Shown: positions 1 through 9,273, counted from the first letter of the stretch. The stretch is 64,000 nucleotides of DNA from an uncultured Bacteroidia bacterium (GCA_902780935.1 CACZHP010000004.1:1-64000), one strand, 5' to 3'. Notes: generated by a model from the letters alone, not told the origin. Program-made: numbers and translations.

Positions 1-9
1 ATTAAAATA

Positions 10-330
10 ATGGAGCGGTCAGGAAATTTCTATAAGGCAATACGGTTGGGATATATACTTATCTCCATTCTTATCGGATGTATGGCATATAATAGCCTCG
101 CAATAATTGTCTATTATTCTGTTAGTACACTTGATGAACTCAAAGAATTTCGCAATCAATATTCCGATGACTATATATTTATATCTGAATTAATGTCTGA
201 TTATTCCCCATTTAAGATAAAGTATGGTGTACAGTCCACTCCGACATGTTTTGTTATAGACAGAAGTGGAACGGTTGTACTCAAAACTATAGGATTTAAT
301 GCTTCGCAAGTCAAAACTACAATAAACTAA
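10..330 (+). CDS. Thioredoxin-fold protein, possibly 5' truncated
   Basis: The 106-residue product has a hydrophobic N-terminal segment (about residues 12-36). The second half resembles the end of a thioredoxin domain, with a VQSTPTCFVID stretch carrying the cis-proline (TPT) followed by a beta hairpin. No CxxC active site is present. The frame is open to the window edge (no stop in positions 1-9), so the ATG at 10 may be internal and the catalytic half may lie outside. It is AT-rich like the next gene, which is also thioredoxin-like, so the two probably form a redox pair at the envelope. The exact function is not recognised. Confidence 0.6.
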   Translation: MERSGNFYKAIRLGYILISILIGCMAYNSLAIIVYYSVSTLDELKEFRNQYSDDYIFISELMSDYSPFKIKYGVQSTPTCFVIDRSGTVVLKTIGFNASQVKTTIN

Positions 331-342
331 TATGAATCTAAC

Positions 343-375
343 AATGGCGACCGCTTATTACGAGTGGTCGCCATT
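343..375 (+). terminator. Perfect 10-bp hairpin after the first gene
   Basis: AATGGCGACC (343-352) is the exact reverse complement of GGTCGCCATT (366-375), with a 13-nt loop. It lies 12 nt after the stop at 330. There is no long T run, so it is terminator-like rather than a textbook intrinsic terminator. Confidence 0.55.
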
Positions 376-436
376 ACTGTATATCGCAAAAACGTACTTT
401 TACGGCTGTGTAAAGGCGTATTTGGGAGAATTCCAT

Positions 437-444
437 TAACTTTG
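437..444 (+). promoter_or_regulatory. Candidate -7 promoter element for the TlpA-like gene
   Basis: TAACTTTG matches the Bacteroidetes -7 consensus TAnnTTTG and lies 62 nt before the ATG at 507. The nearest upstream TTTG (421-424) is only 12 nt away instead of about 20, so the -33 element is poor. Confidence 0.4.
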
Positions 445-506
445 CAGAAAAATTAAAGCGAAGTTATATGAATCAATATATAATATTTATTTGGCAATGA
501 ATTAAT

Positions 507-1943
507 ATGAAAATAATCTCTTTTATACACTTTATTATCATTACATTATTTTTATGTTCGTGTAATCACCCAAGTTCTCCCCAAGAGGTGAATTCAAATA
601 TCGTTGTTATATTCCAAAATACGCCCAAACACGAAACAACAAATAGAGGCATCGGACATTCAACGACGCTACCATCAACGATATTTAATTTTGTAAATGA
701 GCAAGGTGAACTGCAATACTATTTACCTAAAATGCATGGATGTGACACCCTCATCATCCCATCACACTATGGTTATGCCGAAGTAATGCATCGCAACCAA
801 TCCATTGAGGATAACTACTACCTAATAGAAGCGGGTGATACAATTTTGTTCACTTATACTGATAATCTTAGACCACAGCTCCAGAGTCTTCAATCTGAAG
901 AAAGAACTTGGCTTTACACCATACCTGAACATGACTCGCGATTAATTCATAAGCAGACGGGATATAGTATTAAGACTTTATGCACATCACGACTTTACGG
1001 CGCAATGTGGTTTGCTCTCAATAATCCCCAATATAGATCTGACAAGAGTAAGCAACAAATGCTAAATAGATACCGCAATATTTGTCCCAATATAGATTCT
1101 TTACAAGTAATCTTATCTGAATACCAAATAGCTCAAACAAGATATATTGATTCATTGGAGTCGTGTGGTAAGATTTCTAGTCTATATGCTGATTTCTATC
1201 GAAAAGGAGCAGACAGGCATTGTGTTGAGCAAATTCTACTCTCTGATTCACTCTTGTTTTACCCATCATCACATAGCGCAATCAAGGGACTCTTGATATC
1301 AAAAAATCCTTCAGAAATTCTAGTATTTAGCCAAGATTCTACCATCACACCAAAGGCTCGGCTGTCAGTAGTTGACTACATGCTAAGAATCAATAAAGAA
1401 AATGGGTCAGCCTTTTCATCAAGTATTGTAGATGCTCTTAATGAGGCCTATGAACAACTAACAGGCAACACATTTGCCCCCCAAAAGAAACATATTGTCG
1501 CAGATACTCAAGCGGGAAGTATGATTATTGCTGATTTAGAAGGTAATACTACAACATTTGACAAACTACTAAAAGAGCATATTGGCAAGGTAATTTATGT
1601 AGATCTATGGGCTTCATGGTGTGCCCCTTGTCGGGCAACAATGCCAGATGCTGAAAAGTTACGTAAAACATATAAGAATAAAAATGTTGTATTCATTTAT
1701 CTCGCCGTAAACGATAATGAAGAGGCTTGGAAACGTGCAGTTGAGCAATATCACACTTCAACATACGATGATATAAACTATATTGTGTTAAATCCGAAAG
1801 AAGCAGTGTTTCTCAAGGAGATTGATAATAGACATATTCCACAATATTTACTATATGATAAATTCGGTAAGCTAGTAGACACCAATGCATCAAAACCCGG
1901 GACACAAGAAATAAGAGAAATTATTAATGAACTTATGGAATAA
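507..1943 (+). CDS. TlpA-family thiol-disulfide lipoprotein
   Basis: The 478-residue protein starts with a lipoprotein signal (hydrophobic run ending LFLCSC, lipobox cysteine about residue 19). It has a long N-terminal region of about 320 residues of unrecognised fold and a C-terminal TlpA/ResA-like thioredoxin domain (about 340-478). The active site is WASWCAPC and the cis-Pro region is RHIPQYLLYD. Many Bacteroidetes secreted thioredoxins have this layout and reduce periplasmic disulfides. The gene is AT-rich and sits just outside the tra operon. It may be ICE cargo or host DNA; the ICE left end is not visible. Confidence 0.85.
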   Translation: MKIISFIHFIIITLFLCSCNHPSSPQEVNSNIVVIFQNTPKHETTNRGIGHSTTLPSTIFNFVNEQGELQYYLPKMHGCDTLIIPSHYGYAEVMHRNQSIEDNYYLIEAGDTILFTYTDNLRPQLQSLQSEERTWLYTIPEHDSRLIHKQTGYSIKTLCTSRLYGAMWFALNNPQYRSDKSKQQMLNRYRNICPNIDSLQVILSEYQIAQTRYIDSLESCGKISSLYADFYRKGADRHCVEQILLSDSLLFYPSSHSAIKGLLISKNPSEILVFSQDSTITPKARLSVVDYMLRINKENGSAFSSSIVDALNEAYEQLTGNTFAPQKKHIVADTQAGSMIIADLEGNTTTFDKLLKEHIGKVIYVDLWASWCAPCRATMPDAEKLRKTYKNKNVVFIYLAVNDNEEAWKRAVEQYHTSTYDDINYIVLNPKEAVFLKEIDNRHIPQYLLYDKFGKLVDTNASKPGTQEIREIINELME

Positions 1944-1990
1944 ACCATATTCAATACAATAAGCCTCAAGACTGAATAAATAATAATACC

Positions 1991-2022
1991 AATGGCGACT
2001 ACTCAACCAAGCAGCCGCCATT
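1991..2022. terminator. Hairpin between convergent genes
   Basis: AATGGCGACT (1991-2000) pairs with AGCCGCCATT (2013-2022) with one mismatch. It sits between the ends of the TlpA-like gene (+) and the lysozyme gene (-). It resembles the hairpin at 343-375 (shared AATGGCG/CGCCATT arms), so it probably ends transcription from both sides. Confidence 0.5.
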
Positions 2023-2027
2023 TACGT

Positions 2028-2549
2028 TTAAGGTATATACAGCAATTGAAACTCTCTTTTTCTGCGGCGTTCGATGCTGGGGATAGGCTTGCCCTTGTAG
2101 CAACGGTACGAGATATACTCTTCGTAAATATCCCTGTCGCCGGACTCGATTTTCTTGATAAGGTTACTCTTCGGGCGTTTGCCATAGCCAAGCAATCTGC
2201 TGTGACCGACATTGTAAGCCAACACTGTTAGTAGCAGAGCATCTTTCCCATATCGTCGGAAATATTTGTATCGCTCCAATAGGTCGGCTCTGAGCAACGA
2301 ATCGGCCTGTGCTTCGGTAATATCGGCTGTCAGGTTTTCGTGTGGGAGCAGTTTATGCCCATAACCGATGTATGGATAGTGTTTTGCCGAATGCCACCCC
2401 TCAAACTCCTTGATGAGTGCTACCGCCTTATCGAACAGTTCCGCTGAAATCTCCTTTGGCAGCGGTGGCGAAGAGTCGCCGCCTCGTGTCTGTGCCTTGG
2501 CATATCCGCAAAGCAATGTCAGACAAATAATCATCAACTTTATTCTCAT
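2028..2549 (-). CDS. Lysozyme-like muramidase of the tra operon
   Basis: The 173-residue protein has an N-terminal signal peptide ending near AKAQ. A phage-lysozyme type (GH24) domain follows: the catalytic-Glu motif is IKEFEGWHSAKH, followed by YIGYGHKL. This is the usual last gene of CTnDOT-type transfer operons. There it is thought to open the peptidoglycan locally so the type IV secretion channel can assemble. It is 65 nt downstream of traQ and in the same direction. Confidence 0.85.
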   Translation of the reverse strand: MRIKLMIICLTLLCGYAKAQTRGGDSSPPLPKEISAELFDKAVALIKEFEGWHSAKHYPYIGYGHKLLPHENLTADITEAQADSLLRADLLERYKYFRRYGKDALLLTVLAYNVGHSRLLGYGKRPKSNLIKKIESGDRDIYEEYISYRCYKGKPIPSIERRRKREFQLLYIP

Positions 2550-2614
2550 AGATTCTCTTTTAGTGATTGGTTATGGCGGCAGACACCCGACAAGCGAGTG
2601 CCTGCCACCGTTGG

Positions 2615-3115
2615 TTAAGGATTGATGTTGATTGGAGAGACGATAGTTCCTATGGGAGTAATCGTGTTACCCTCTGTGGTATCCTCTTCCTCCTTTACCT
2701 CGTTATTGAAAGTGAATGTAAGCTGATGGAGCTGATCGTGATTGTCCTCGAAATATACATCTATCGTCTGCTGATCTTCACACTCCGAAGTATAGTACAG
2801 ACGGAACACATCTCTGTCAAGCGGATAGCGGTCATTCGGTAATAACACCATACCGTCATCCATTCTCAATGTACCCTCGCCATCGGGCTGGAAGTAACGA
2901 ATCGTGTAGCGAGTATCGGAGAAATACCCCTCACGCACAATCTCGCAGCGTATCTCCGCTGTCTCGCCCTGTACCAATCGCTTGGGTACAGGCATTGTCT
3001 CAACTGTAAAAGGATAGGCTTGCTGAACATCGAGGTCATCCTCGCAAGATGTGAAGCCCAATACTGCGGTCATCATGGCACCGCAAACCATCATATAGGA
3101 AAATAACTTTTTCAT
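2615..3115 (-). CDS. traQ: Conjugative transposon protein TraQ (DUF3872)
   Basis: The 166-residue lipoprotein has signal MKKLFSYMMVCGAMMTAVLGFTSC with the lipobox cysteine about residue 24. The body is an all-beta, DUF3872-type domain typical of TraQ in Bacteroides conjugative elements. The role within the transfer apparatus is not established; envelope location is inferred from the signal. It follows traO directly: the TraP DNA primase gene found between O and Q in CTnDOT is absent here. Confidence 0.85.
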   Translation of the reverse strand: MKKLFSYMMVCGAMMTAVLGFTSCEDDLDVQQAYPFTVETMPVPKRLVQGETAEIRCEIVREGYFSDTRYTIRYFQPDGEGTLRMDDGMVLLPNDRYPLDRDVFRLYYTSECEDQQTIDVYFEDNHDQLHQLTFTFNNEVKEEEDTTEGNTITPIGTIVSPININP

Positions 3116-3128
3116 AACGCTTTTAATT

Positions 3129-3701
3129 TTAATTGATAATAAACTTGATACCTAAACCGAACTGAGTGCTGAACTTACCGAGTGAGCCTCCCCAAAGAAC
3201 ACGCTCACGCACATTGGCAAGTAGGACTATACGGTCTGTTATATAACTCTCCAATTCAAGGGTAATGGCACCGCCATAGATGAAAGCATCCTTGGCAAGC
3301 AGCGTAGAGCCGTCGTGTAGTAGTCTATCACCCCAATTCACCGTTTCGTAGCCTGCCAATGCAGAGCCACCGATGGAGAGGAAGAAGGTCTTTGTAGGAT
3401 CGGACAGGAACTTCAGGTAGTAACCGCCCTCGGCAGTGAACTGGGCTCGCGGAATGGATGTACCACGATAGTCGTAGTTCTTGAGCAGATATTCTGCACC
3501 CACCACCCAGCGGTTAGCCTTCTTGGTATATCCCGACATCGCTATTCCCGTGTAGTAGTTAAGCGGAGATTTCGAGCCGTTGACAAAGCCACCTCTGAGT
3601 TCCACACCCTTCATCTTCGGGAGATAACGCTGGGCGTATGCCTGCCCTGATGAAAGGGCAAGCGATACGACTGCAACAAGTAGAAACAGATACTTCTTCA
3701 T
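3129..3701 (-). CDS. traO: Conjugative transposon protein TraO
   Basis: The 190-residue product has a signal peptide (cleavage near AYAQ) and a small beta-barrel-like body (alternating hydrophobic strands, C-terminal aromatic-rich strand ending FIIN). This matches TraO of Bacteroides elements. It is probably an outer-membrane component of the mating channel. Only 2 nt separate it from traN, so the two are likely translated from one message. Confidence 0.85.
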   Translation of the reverse strand: MKKYLFLLVAVVSLALSSGQAYAQRYLPKMKGVELRGGFVNGSKSPLNYYTGIAMSGYTKKANRWVVGAEYLLKNYDYRGTSIPRAQFTAEGGYYLKFLSDPTKTFFLSIGGSALAGYETVNWGDRLLHDGSTLLAKDAFIYGGAITLELESYITDRIVLLANVRERVLWGGSLGKFSTQFGLGIKFIIN

Positions 3702-3703
3702 GA

Positions 3704-4690
3704 TTACTTCACTTTAAGTTCGTTGATTACCTTTGCTCTCACGATGTCCTCACTCTCCACGGTGAAGGTCTGGTGTCTGCCACCGCTCTTCTCATGCATC
3801 TCCACCACAAGCACCTTGTCGGCAGGGATGGTGAACTTATCGAAAACAAATACGGTACGCTCGTCCTTGTTGCCCGCAACGGTTGTGGCATAATCGTATG
3901 CACGCAGTGGGAAGATGACCTGTTCCTGAATGGCTGTACGCTTCATCACCTGCTTATCCACAATATTGAAAGTCACAAAGTCCACCTCGTATGGTACATT
4001 CGATGTGTTCTTCACCTGCGTATGGAAGTAGAGCAAGCCATTGTGGGTGTAGAGTCCACGCAACAGATACTGGATGCCGAACGCCTTGCTGCCGATGTGC
4101 TTGATGTGGCGTTTGTTGTCCTTGTGGATAGCCTTGCTGATAAGGTGTACCAACTTAGGCGACTCACTGCCAAGCTCCTGCAAATAGATGTCGAGAGCAT
4201 TATTAGGACGGTTTACCTCACTGCCATCGTGAATAAAGTCCTTCATCTCGATATTCAGGAGCAGAGGCTCATCCGAGTACTTCACATTGAAGGTGTAGAA
4301 ACTGCCACTCTCGGTAATCACCGACATATTGGTCTCATCGCGGAAGTTCTTTACCGTAGCCTTCACACGAATCACATTCTCCGAGCCATCGGCCTTACCT
4401 GCAATAAGGTTAGGCGAGCCGAGATCGACATAGCGTACTGCCGCAGGGAAGATGATGTGAGTGGTCTTGTCATATGTCACCTCCAAGCCGTAAGGAGGTA
4501 TCATACGGTCAAAGGTCAGCTTCTTTGTCAGACCGTGATAGATGTCGCCATCCTCCTGCTGCGGATAGATGTCTGTAGTGAGGATAACATCACCGGCTAC
4601 TGTGTTAGTTACTGCTGTTGAATCAACCGACTGTGCATTGGCACTTACAACGCCCATCGTGAGGGCAAGCATTACAAAAATCTTTTTCAT
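3704..4690 (-). CDS. traN: Conjugative transposon protein TraN (DUF4138)
   Basis: The 328-residue secreted protein has signal MKKIFVMLALTMGVVSANAQ. The DUF4138 body contains the family-typical GLTKKLTFDRMIPPYGLEVTYDKTTHIIFP region (about residues 53-83). TraN is the VirB9-like outer-membrane-complex subunit of Bacteroidetes type IV secretion systems and is expected to work with TraM (VirB10-like) and TraO. The length is normal for the family. Confidence 0.9.
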   Translation of the reverse strand: MKKIFVMLALTMGVVSANAQSVDSTAVTNTVAGDVILTTDIYPQQEDGDIYHGLTKKLTFDRMIPPYGLEVTYDKTTHIIFPAAVRYVDLGSPNLIAGKADGSENVIRVKATVKNFRDETNMSVITESGSFYTFNVKYSDEPLLLNIEMKDFIHDGSEVNRPNNALDIYLQELGSESPKLVHLISKAIHKDNKRHIKHIGSKAFGIQYLLRGLYTHNGLLYFHTQVKNTSNVPYEVDFVTFNIVDKQVMKRTAIQEQVIFPLRAYDYATTVAGNKDERTVFVFDKFTIPADKVLVVEMHEKSGGRHQTFTVESEDIVRAKVINELKVK

Positions 4691-4710
4691 GTCTTTAATG
4701 TTTTAATAGG

Positions 4711-6003
4711 TTATTGATTGTTTTGATAAAGCATCAGGGTATATCCTGATTTGAGGTGTACCTTCTCTTCACGCATCTTCTTGGAGATATACTGCGACAC
4801 GCCCTGTATGGCACCGCGACCTACTTCGGATAGCAGTTGGTCTCCGGCAGACTGGTTGGTGATGGATATGCTCGTTCCGAGGTTCTGCCCCAGATTTGCC
4901 GCCATCTCCTTTGCCGCACTTGCCTCCATGGAGCCGGGTATGAAGATTCCCGCCTGTCCGTCATTGTCGTGGACGGTAAGTTCTACGGGAATGATCGTTC
5001 CGTTATGCTCCACCTGAAGAATCTCGATGTCGAGCCTTTCACCTTTGATGCTGCCTTCACCCGTGATGAGGGTGTTTCGTGGCAGTACATACTTTCCGAC
5101 ACGCATCGCCTCCAAGAGTCTGAGCCGCACACTCTGACCGCTCGTTATGGTCTGGTCGCCATGCACACACGCCTTGATGGTATTCCGTGCTGTCTGCTGT
5201 GGTGCTTCTCCTACCGCAGTGTGAAAGCCACCGCCTACGGATTGCGACAAGCGTGCTATCATCACCGAGTCGCTCACAGGCTGAGCCAATGCCGATACTA
5301 CGGGAGTCGTTACATGACCTACGGGCTGTGCCTTCGCCTTGCCGCTTCGTGTGGTAGTCTCCACCTCCTCGGCTGCGCCCTCGGAAGTAGCGGCTGTATT
5401 GCCGGGCATATACTTCGCTGCAAGCTCGTATGACTTCTCCAAGAGTGCTACCTGGTCGGCATATGTCGGTTGGCTGTTCTGTTGTTGTGCCATCGACTGC
5501 TTCAACTCTTCAAGCTCCGCTTTCAGAGCCTCCTTTTCGGGATCCTCACGCGGCTGCTCGTAGAAACTGCCGAGCGTGGCGTTGATATCGTTGTAGGCAG
5601 AAGTGGATGTAGAGAACGAGTTGCTCCGACTGCTACTGCCACTTCGATAGGACGAGCCACCGCCACCTGTGTATCTCGGTTCCTCGGGTATCTCGACCAC
5701 CTCTTCCTCCTCGTCATCGGTGGTCATTGCCGTGAAGTCCTCAAGGGTACGCATCTTCTGCTCCTGCTTAACACGCATATCCTCCAGTTCGTAGGCTGCA
5801 ATCTTATCCGCCTCGATGCCTGCACCTCGCGGATCGGGAAGTTCAGCGTTGAAGCCCACCTTCTGCTGCTCTGCCTGTACTTGCTCCTTCGATGGCTTGA
5901 AGATGAAGTAGAATGACACAAGGCATAGCATAACCATTCCGCCATACACAAGAATTTTCTTGATTTGCTCCTTTCTTTTCAGAGCGTTTGCATCGTTACT
6001 CAT
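4711..6003 (-). CDS. traM: Conjugative transposon protein TraM (VirB10-like)
   Basis: The 430-residue protein has one N-terminal membrane helix (about residues 15-32). A low-complexity linker rich in E, S and G follows (about 85-200). The C-terminal TraM domain (about 260-430) contains CVHGDQTITSGQSVRLRLLE and the GSIKGERLDIEI strand. This layout, a membrane anchor plus flexible periplasmic linker plus beta domain, fits a VirB10/TrbI-like channel scaffold. Its start overlaps the end of traL by 8 nt. Confidence 0.9.
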   Translation of the reverse strand: MSNDANALKRKEQIKKILVYGGMVMLCLVSFYFIFKPSKEQVQAEQQKVGFNAELPDPRGAGIEADKIAAYELEDMRVKQEQKMRTLEDFTAMTTDDEEEEVVEIPEEPRYTGGGGSSYRSGSSSRSNSFSTSTSAYNDINATLGSFYEQPREDPEKEALKAELEELKQSMAQQQNSQPTYADQVALLEKSYELAAKYMPGNTAATSEGAAEEVETTTRSGKAKAQPVGHVTTPVVSALAQPVSDSVMIARLSQSVGGGFHTAVGEAPQQTARNTIKACVHGDQTITSGQSVRLRLLEAMRVGKYVLPRNTLITGEGSIKGERLDIEILQVEHNGTIIPVELTVHDNDGQAGIFIPGSMEASAAKEMAANLGQNLGTSISITNQSAGDQLLSEVGRGAIQGVSQYISKKMREEKVHLKSGYTLMLYQNNQ

Positions 6004-6292
6004 AGCTCTCTGAATTAAATTGGTTAAAGAACTCTTCCATCTCCCTTATCTTCTCATCCGAGAGGCTGTCGGCAGGAGCTGCCTCCTCCTCGAGAATCAG
6101 GTTGGTGGCAGGCGGCTCACTTCTGACATACTCCTCATACCCGTAATCGGGAGTTGGGGAAAAGATCACATAGAGGGCAAATCCCGAATATGCCAGCAGG
6201 AGGCCGTAGATGATAAGGCGTTTGGTCTTAGATGTCTTGTTGTTCCAAGACTTGTTGATTGAATCCTTGATTCTCTGAATGTACTTTTTCAT
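5996..6292 (-). CDS. traL: Small membrane protein TraL (DUF3989)
   Basis: The 98-residue protein has a basic N-terminus (KRIKDSINKSWNNKTSKTKR), one membrane helix (about 27-46) and an acidic C-terminal tail (EEEAAPADSLSDEKIREMEEFFNQF). This is the DUF3989 pattern found between traK and traM. The stop overlaps the traM start by 8 nt, suggesting translational coupling. Confidence 0.8.
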   Translation of the reverse strand: MKKYIQRIKDSINKSWNNKTSKTKRLIIYGLLLAYSGFALYVIFSPTPDYGYEEYVRSEPPATNLILEEEAAPADSLSDEKIREMEEFFNQFNSESYE

Positions 6293-6322
6293 CGCTGTAA
6301 ATGTTAATGGTGAATAATTGGG

Positions 6323-6946
6323 TTATCTGTCATAGACTCTCAGGTCCTTGTTCTCCACCACACGGAACGCCTCGAAGATGAATCCGTGAGGATTGTTGTC
6401 GCTGCGTGTGGAGTTGAGCAATCGCCCTTTGGTCACAAGGCTGCGCTCGGTGATACTCTTCTCGCGGATGATGGATAGCCTTGCGTATGTCACCACCTCG
6501 TAGGGATAGTGGTTGAAGTTGCAGTTTATGCTATCCACCTCGATACGCTGCGATACATTGCCCGAGATGATACGATTGTAATATCCCTGCTCCGCAAGGT
6601 CGCTGTAGTGCTCGTATGCCGAGCGGTCGCTGAGGAACATTGCCCTCTGGATATTACCCTCGATGGCACTCTTATCGGGGGCAAGCGTGAAGAAGAGTTC
6701 GTGGAAACGCTTCACATGCTCCCTTGCCTCCACAGGACGGTTCTGCTCCAAGTCCTGAGATAGAGCCAGCATCAGCGACTTGCCCTCGTCAAGGACATAT
6801 ATCTTCTGTCGTTGTGCCTCGGCAAAGCTGTATGCCTTCCAAAGCGAGAAACCTACAAGCGAAGCACAGACAAAGAGGTAGGCAATGCCGAAGAAGCGTA
6901 TCTGCCTGAAGCCGGTCTCAATGTTTTTAAGTGATTTGAATTCCAT
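6323..6946 (-). CDS. traK: Conjugative transposon protein TraK (VirB8-like)
   Basis: The product is 207 residues starting MEFKSLKNIETGFRQIR, the conserved start of TraK. An upstream in-frame ATG at 7018 would overlap the end of traJ by 53 nt and is less likely. One membrane helix (about 20-40) precedes a periplasmic domain with the NFNHYPYEVVTYARLSIIR motif. TraK is the VirB8-like inner-membrane subunit of the channel. It is 19 nt downstream of traJ. Confidence 0.9.
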   Translation of the reverse strand: MEFKSLKNIETGFRQIRFFGIAYLFVCASLVGFSLWKAYSFAEAQRQKIYVLDEGKSLMLALSQDLEQNRPVEAREHVKRFHELFFTLAPDKSAIEGNIQRAMFLSDRSAYEHYSDLAEQGYYNRIISGNVSQRIEVDSINCNFNHYPYEVVTYARLSIIREKSITERSLVTKGRLLNSTRSDNNPHGFIFEAFRVVENKDLRVYDR

Positions 6947-6965
6947 TTGAATACTGTTTAATAGG

Positions 6966-7973
6966 TTATCGTTTAAGTAATCTTCCTGCGATGTTGCCGA
7001 TGGCGGCACCTGTCGCACCTGCTGCTATCGATCCCGTGCGGCTCGCTGTCTGGGCTACGTTCCTACCGTAGTTACCTGCACCGCCGCCTGCCTGGATTAT
7101 CCAGTTGGCCACTGTCGGAATGGTGAAGTATCCGATGATGCCGATAATGAGGAAGGTGATATAGACCGCATTCGACCCGTCAGGGATGAAGTTGGGATCG
7201 GACAACTGCTCTATGTCCTTCTGTAGCATCAGTACCTGTATGCGTACAAGCACGCTGCTGAAAAGGTCGCTCACGGGCAGCCATAGATAGATGCTGATAT
7301 ATCGGACAAACCACTGCGTGAGTGAGGCGTGGAAGCCGTCCCAACAGGCTATCGCAAAGGATATGGGTCCGAGTATCGAGAGGACGATGAGGAAGAATGT
7401 TCTCAGCGTGTCTATGACAAGGGCTGCGGCATTGAACATCAGTTCCAACAGTTCACGGAAGAAGTTCTGAACAGCCTTTTTCATATTGTACATCGCACGG
7501 TCCACATACATTCCGCAAGCCTCAATCGCATCCAACGCTCCCAGCTCATCGAGCTTGTTGTCAAAGGACTCCTTATCCACAAGGTAGGCTGTTTCGGGAT
7601 TGCGTTTCATCGCCTCAAACTCCAGCTTGTCCTTCTGTCTGCGATACTCGTTCATATCGAAGGTCTGCGTTTCAAGGATTCTGTGCGTTCCCGTTACGAT
7701 GGGCGACATTACGCTGTTGAGTGTACCCAACACCAAGGTCGGGAAGAACATGATACACAATCCGAGAGCAAAGGGACGCAGGAGCGGAAAGACATCTATA
7801 GGCTCGGCTCTTGCCAACGACTGCCAGACACGATAGGCGACATAGAAGAGAGCACCCAATCCGGCAAGTCCTTTGGCGACACCCGTCATCTGCGAACAGA
7901 GGGGCATCATATCCACATACAGATTCTGGAGTATCTGATGCAGATTGTCAAAGTTTACTGCTAATAGTACCAT
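6966..7973 (-). CDS. traJ: Conjugative transposon protein TraJ (VirB6-like)
   Basis: The 335-residue polytopic inner-membrane protein has hydrophobic segments near residues 30-50, 65-90, 180-215, 220-245 and 270-295. A glycine/alanine-rich tail (GAGNYGRNVAQTASRTGS) follows. Topology and position match TraJ, the VirB6-like membrane-pore component. The N-terminus MVLLAVNFDNLHQILQNLY is typical, supporting the start at 7973. Confidence 0.9.
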   Translation of the reverse strand: MVLLAVNFDNLHQILQNLYVDMMPLCSQMTGVAKGLAGLGALFYVAYRVWQSLARAEPIDVFPLLRPFALGLCIMFFPTLVLGTLNSVMSPIVTGTHRILETQTFDMNEYRRQKDKLEFEAMKRNPETAYLVDKESFDNKLDELGALDAIEACGMYVDRAMYNMKKAVQNFFRELLELMFNAAALVIDTLRTFFLIVLSILGPISFAIACWDGFHASLTQWFVRYISIYLWLPVSDLFSSVLVRIQVLMLQKDIEQLSDPNFIPDGSNAVYITFLIIGIIGYFTIPTVANWIIQAGGGAGNYGRNVAQTASRTGSIAAGATGAAIGNIAGRLLKR

Positions 7974-7991
7974 AGTCGTAGGATTACAGGT

Positions 7992-8621
7992 TTACCAATA
8001 GCGTTCACTTGGTGAGCCGTAGAGGGACATCACACGGTCAACATCGTTCTGCTTCTTCGCTCTGAGGTAGGACACTCCGATATTCTTGTTGGTGTAGTAC
8101 TGCACAAGCCCACGGTACTGGAGCATCTCGCTATAACACTTGTCGATGATATCCATACGGTCCTTGTCGCTCATCGAGAGCCCGTTCTCATTGACCACCG
8201 ATTTAAGGTCATTCAAGAGGTGGGCACTCTCTTCGAGCAGTTTTGTATATCCCAGAGCAATGGCACTGAGTTCCTCCACCGTGAAGTAGGGGTCGTTGAG
8301 CATACGTTCAAAGCTGTTCACATAGATGTCGGTGATGTCGCCTACAAGCAGGATGGTTTGCTGTACCTTGCGTGCATCGCGGACAAGGTTCTTCACCTTC
8401 TTCAGAGCATCGTAGTACTCCTTGCCCTGCTTGTAGATCTTTACTGTTTCCTGGAAGTTCTGAATCATCGTACTTGCCGTAGAGGATGTATGCACGATGT
8501 TCTTCGTGGCATTGATGATGCCTTGTGCGAGGTTGCCGGGGTCTGTCACCACCCACTGCGCCCTCGATGTCTGGCTGACAAAGAGAGCCACCAGACAGAG
8601 CATAAAAATTTTCAATCTCAT
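7992..8621 (-). CDS. traI: Conjugative transposon protein TraI (DUF4141)
   Basis: The 209-residue secreted protein has a signal peptide (MRLKIFMLCLVALFVSQTSRAQ) and an alpha-helical DUF4141 body typical of TraI, with VVTDPGNLAQGIINA right after the signal. This fold is VirB5-like; such subunits sit at the periplasmic or pilus tip. It is followed 18 nt later by traJ. Confidence 0.85.
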   Translation of the reverse strand: MRLKIFMLCLVALFVSQTSRAQWVVTDPGNLAQGIINATKNIVHTSSTASTMIQNFQETVKIYKQGKEYYDALKKVKNLVRDARKVQQTILLVGDITDIYVNSFERMLNDPYFTVEELSAIALGYTKLLEESAHLLNDLKSVVNENGLSMSDKDRMDIIDKCYSEMLQYRGLVQYYTNKNIGVSYLRAKKQNDVDRVMSLYGSPSERYW

Positions 8622-8658
8622 ACTGTTACGAATTAAAGGGTGAATACTTAATCATAAA

Positions 8659-9273
8659 TCATAGTCCCATCTTGCGACCTCTTGATTTGGGCTTCTGTCG
8701 GATATGCTGCTTTCGGGACGGTCTCTCCTCGGAAGACTCGCTCTGCCTCTTCTTCATTCCGTTGAAAAGCTCATCTGCATAAGGTCTTCTGCCAGTCATC
8801 CTGACAAAGCGGGCATCGAGTTCCCGATATGCCTTTTCAGCCTTGGCGGAACACTCCTCCGAAGAAGCCCTCCTGTCAATACCATATTTGGCAAGGAAAT
8901 CGGGACGGATGTGGATAGTGTCGTGAACATTGTCGGGGGAATGTGCAATCTGCCCCAGTTTCTCCAACTCCTCGTTCAGTTTATTGAGATAAGGCACGGG
9001 AGGTCGTTCACAGATACTCTCGAAGATCTTCTCCACGGCTCGTGTCAGCCTTGCATCCACCTCAAGCACATCGGGTATCTCTCCCGCAGCTCTTTTCTGC
9101 CTATAGATTGCAGGATCCATATCCTCCAACTGATGATACAGACGGTAATCTTCCGTAAGTCCGAAGTAATCCTGCATAGATTGCGGAATGTTCCAATTCT
9201 GCATCAGTGACCAATAGAGGCACGAGATGACCTCCTGGCGTCTCTTTTCGTCTGATTTTAAGTTACTGTACAT
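8659..9273 (-). CDS. Conserved protein in the traH position
   Basis: The 204-residue, mostly helical, charged protein has no signal peptide or membrane helix. The C-terminus is strongly basic (SEERPSRKQHIRQKPKSRGRKMGL). It lies between traG and traI, the place held by traH in CTnDOT, but I do not recognise the family from sequence. The basic tail suggests nucleic-acid or membrane contact (inference only). It is co-oriented with the operon with gaps of about 30 nt. Confidence 0.6.
   Translation of the reverse strand: MYSNLKSDEKRRQEVISCLYWSLMQNWNIPQSMQDYFGLTEDYRLYHQLEDMDPAIYRQKRAAGEIPDVLEVDARLTRAVEKIFESICERPPVPYLNKLNEELEKLGQIAHSPDNVHDTIHIRPDFLAKYGIDRRASSEECSAKAEKAYRELDARFVRMTGRRPYADELFNGMKKRQSESSEERPSRKQHIRQKPKSRGRKMGL

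Noticed and set aside
6947-7018. Longer start of traK at 7018
   Set aside because: It overlaps traJ by 53 nt, while the protein from 6946 begins with the conserved TraK start.
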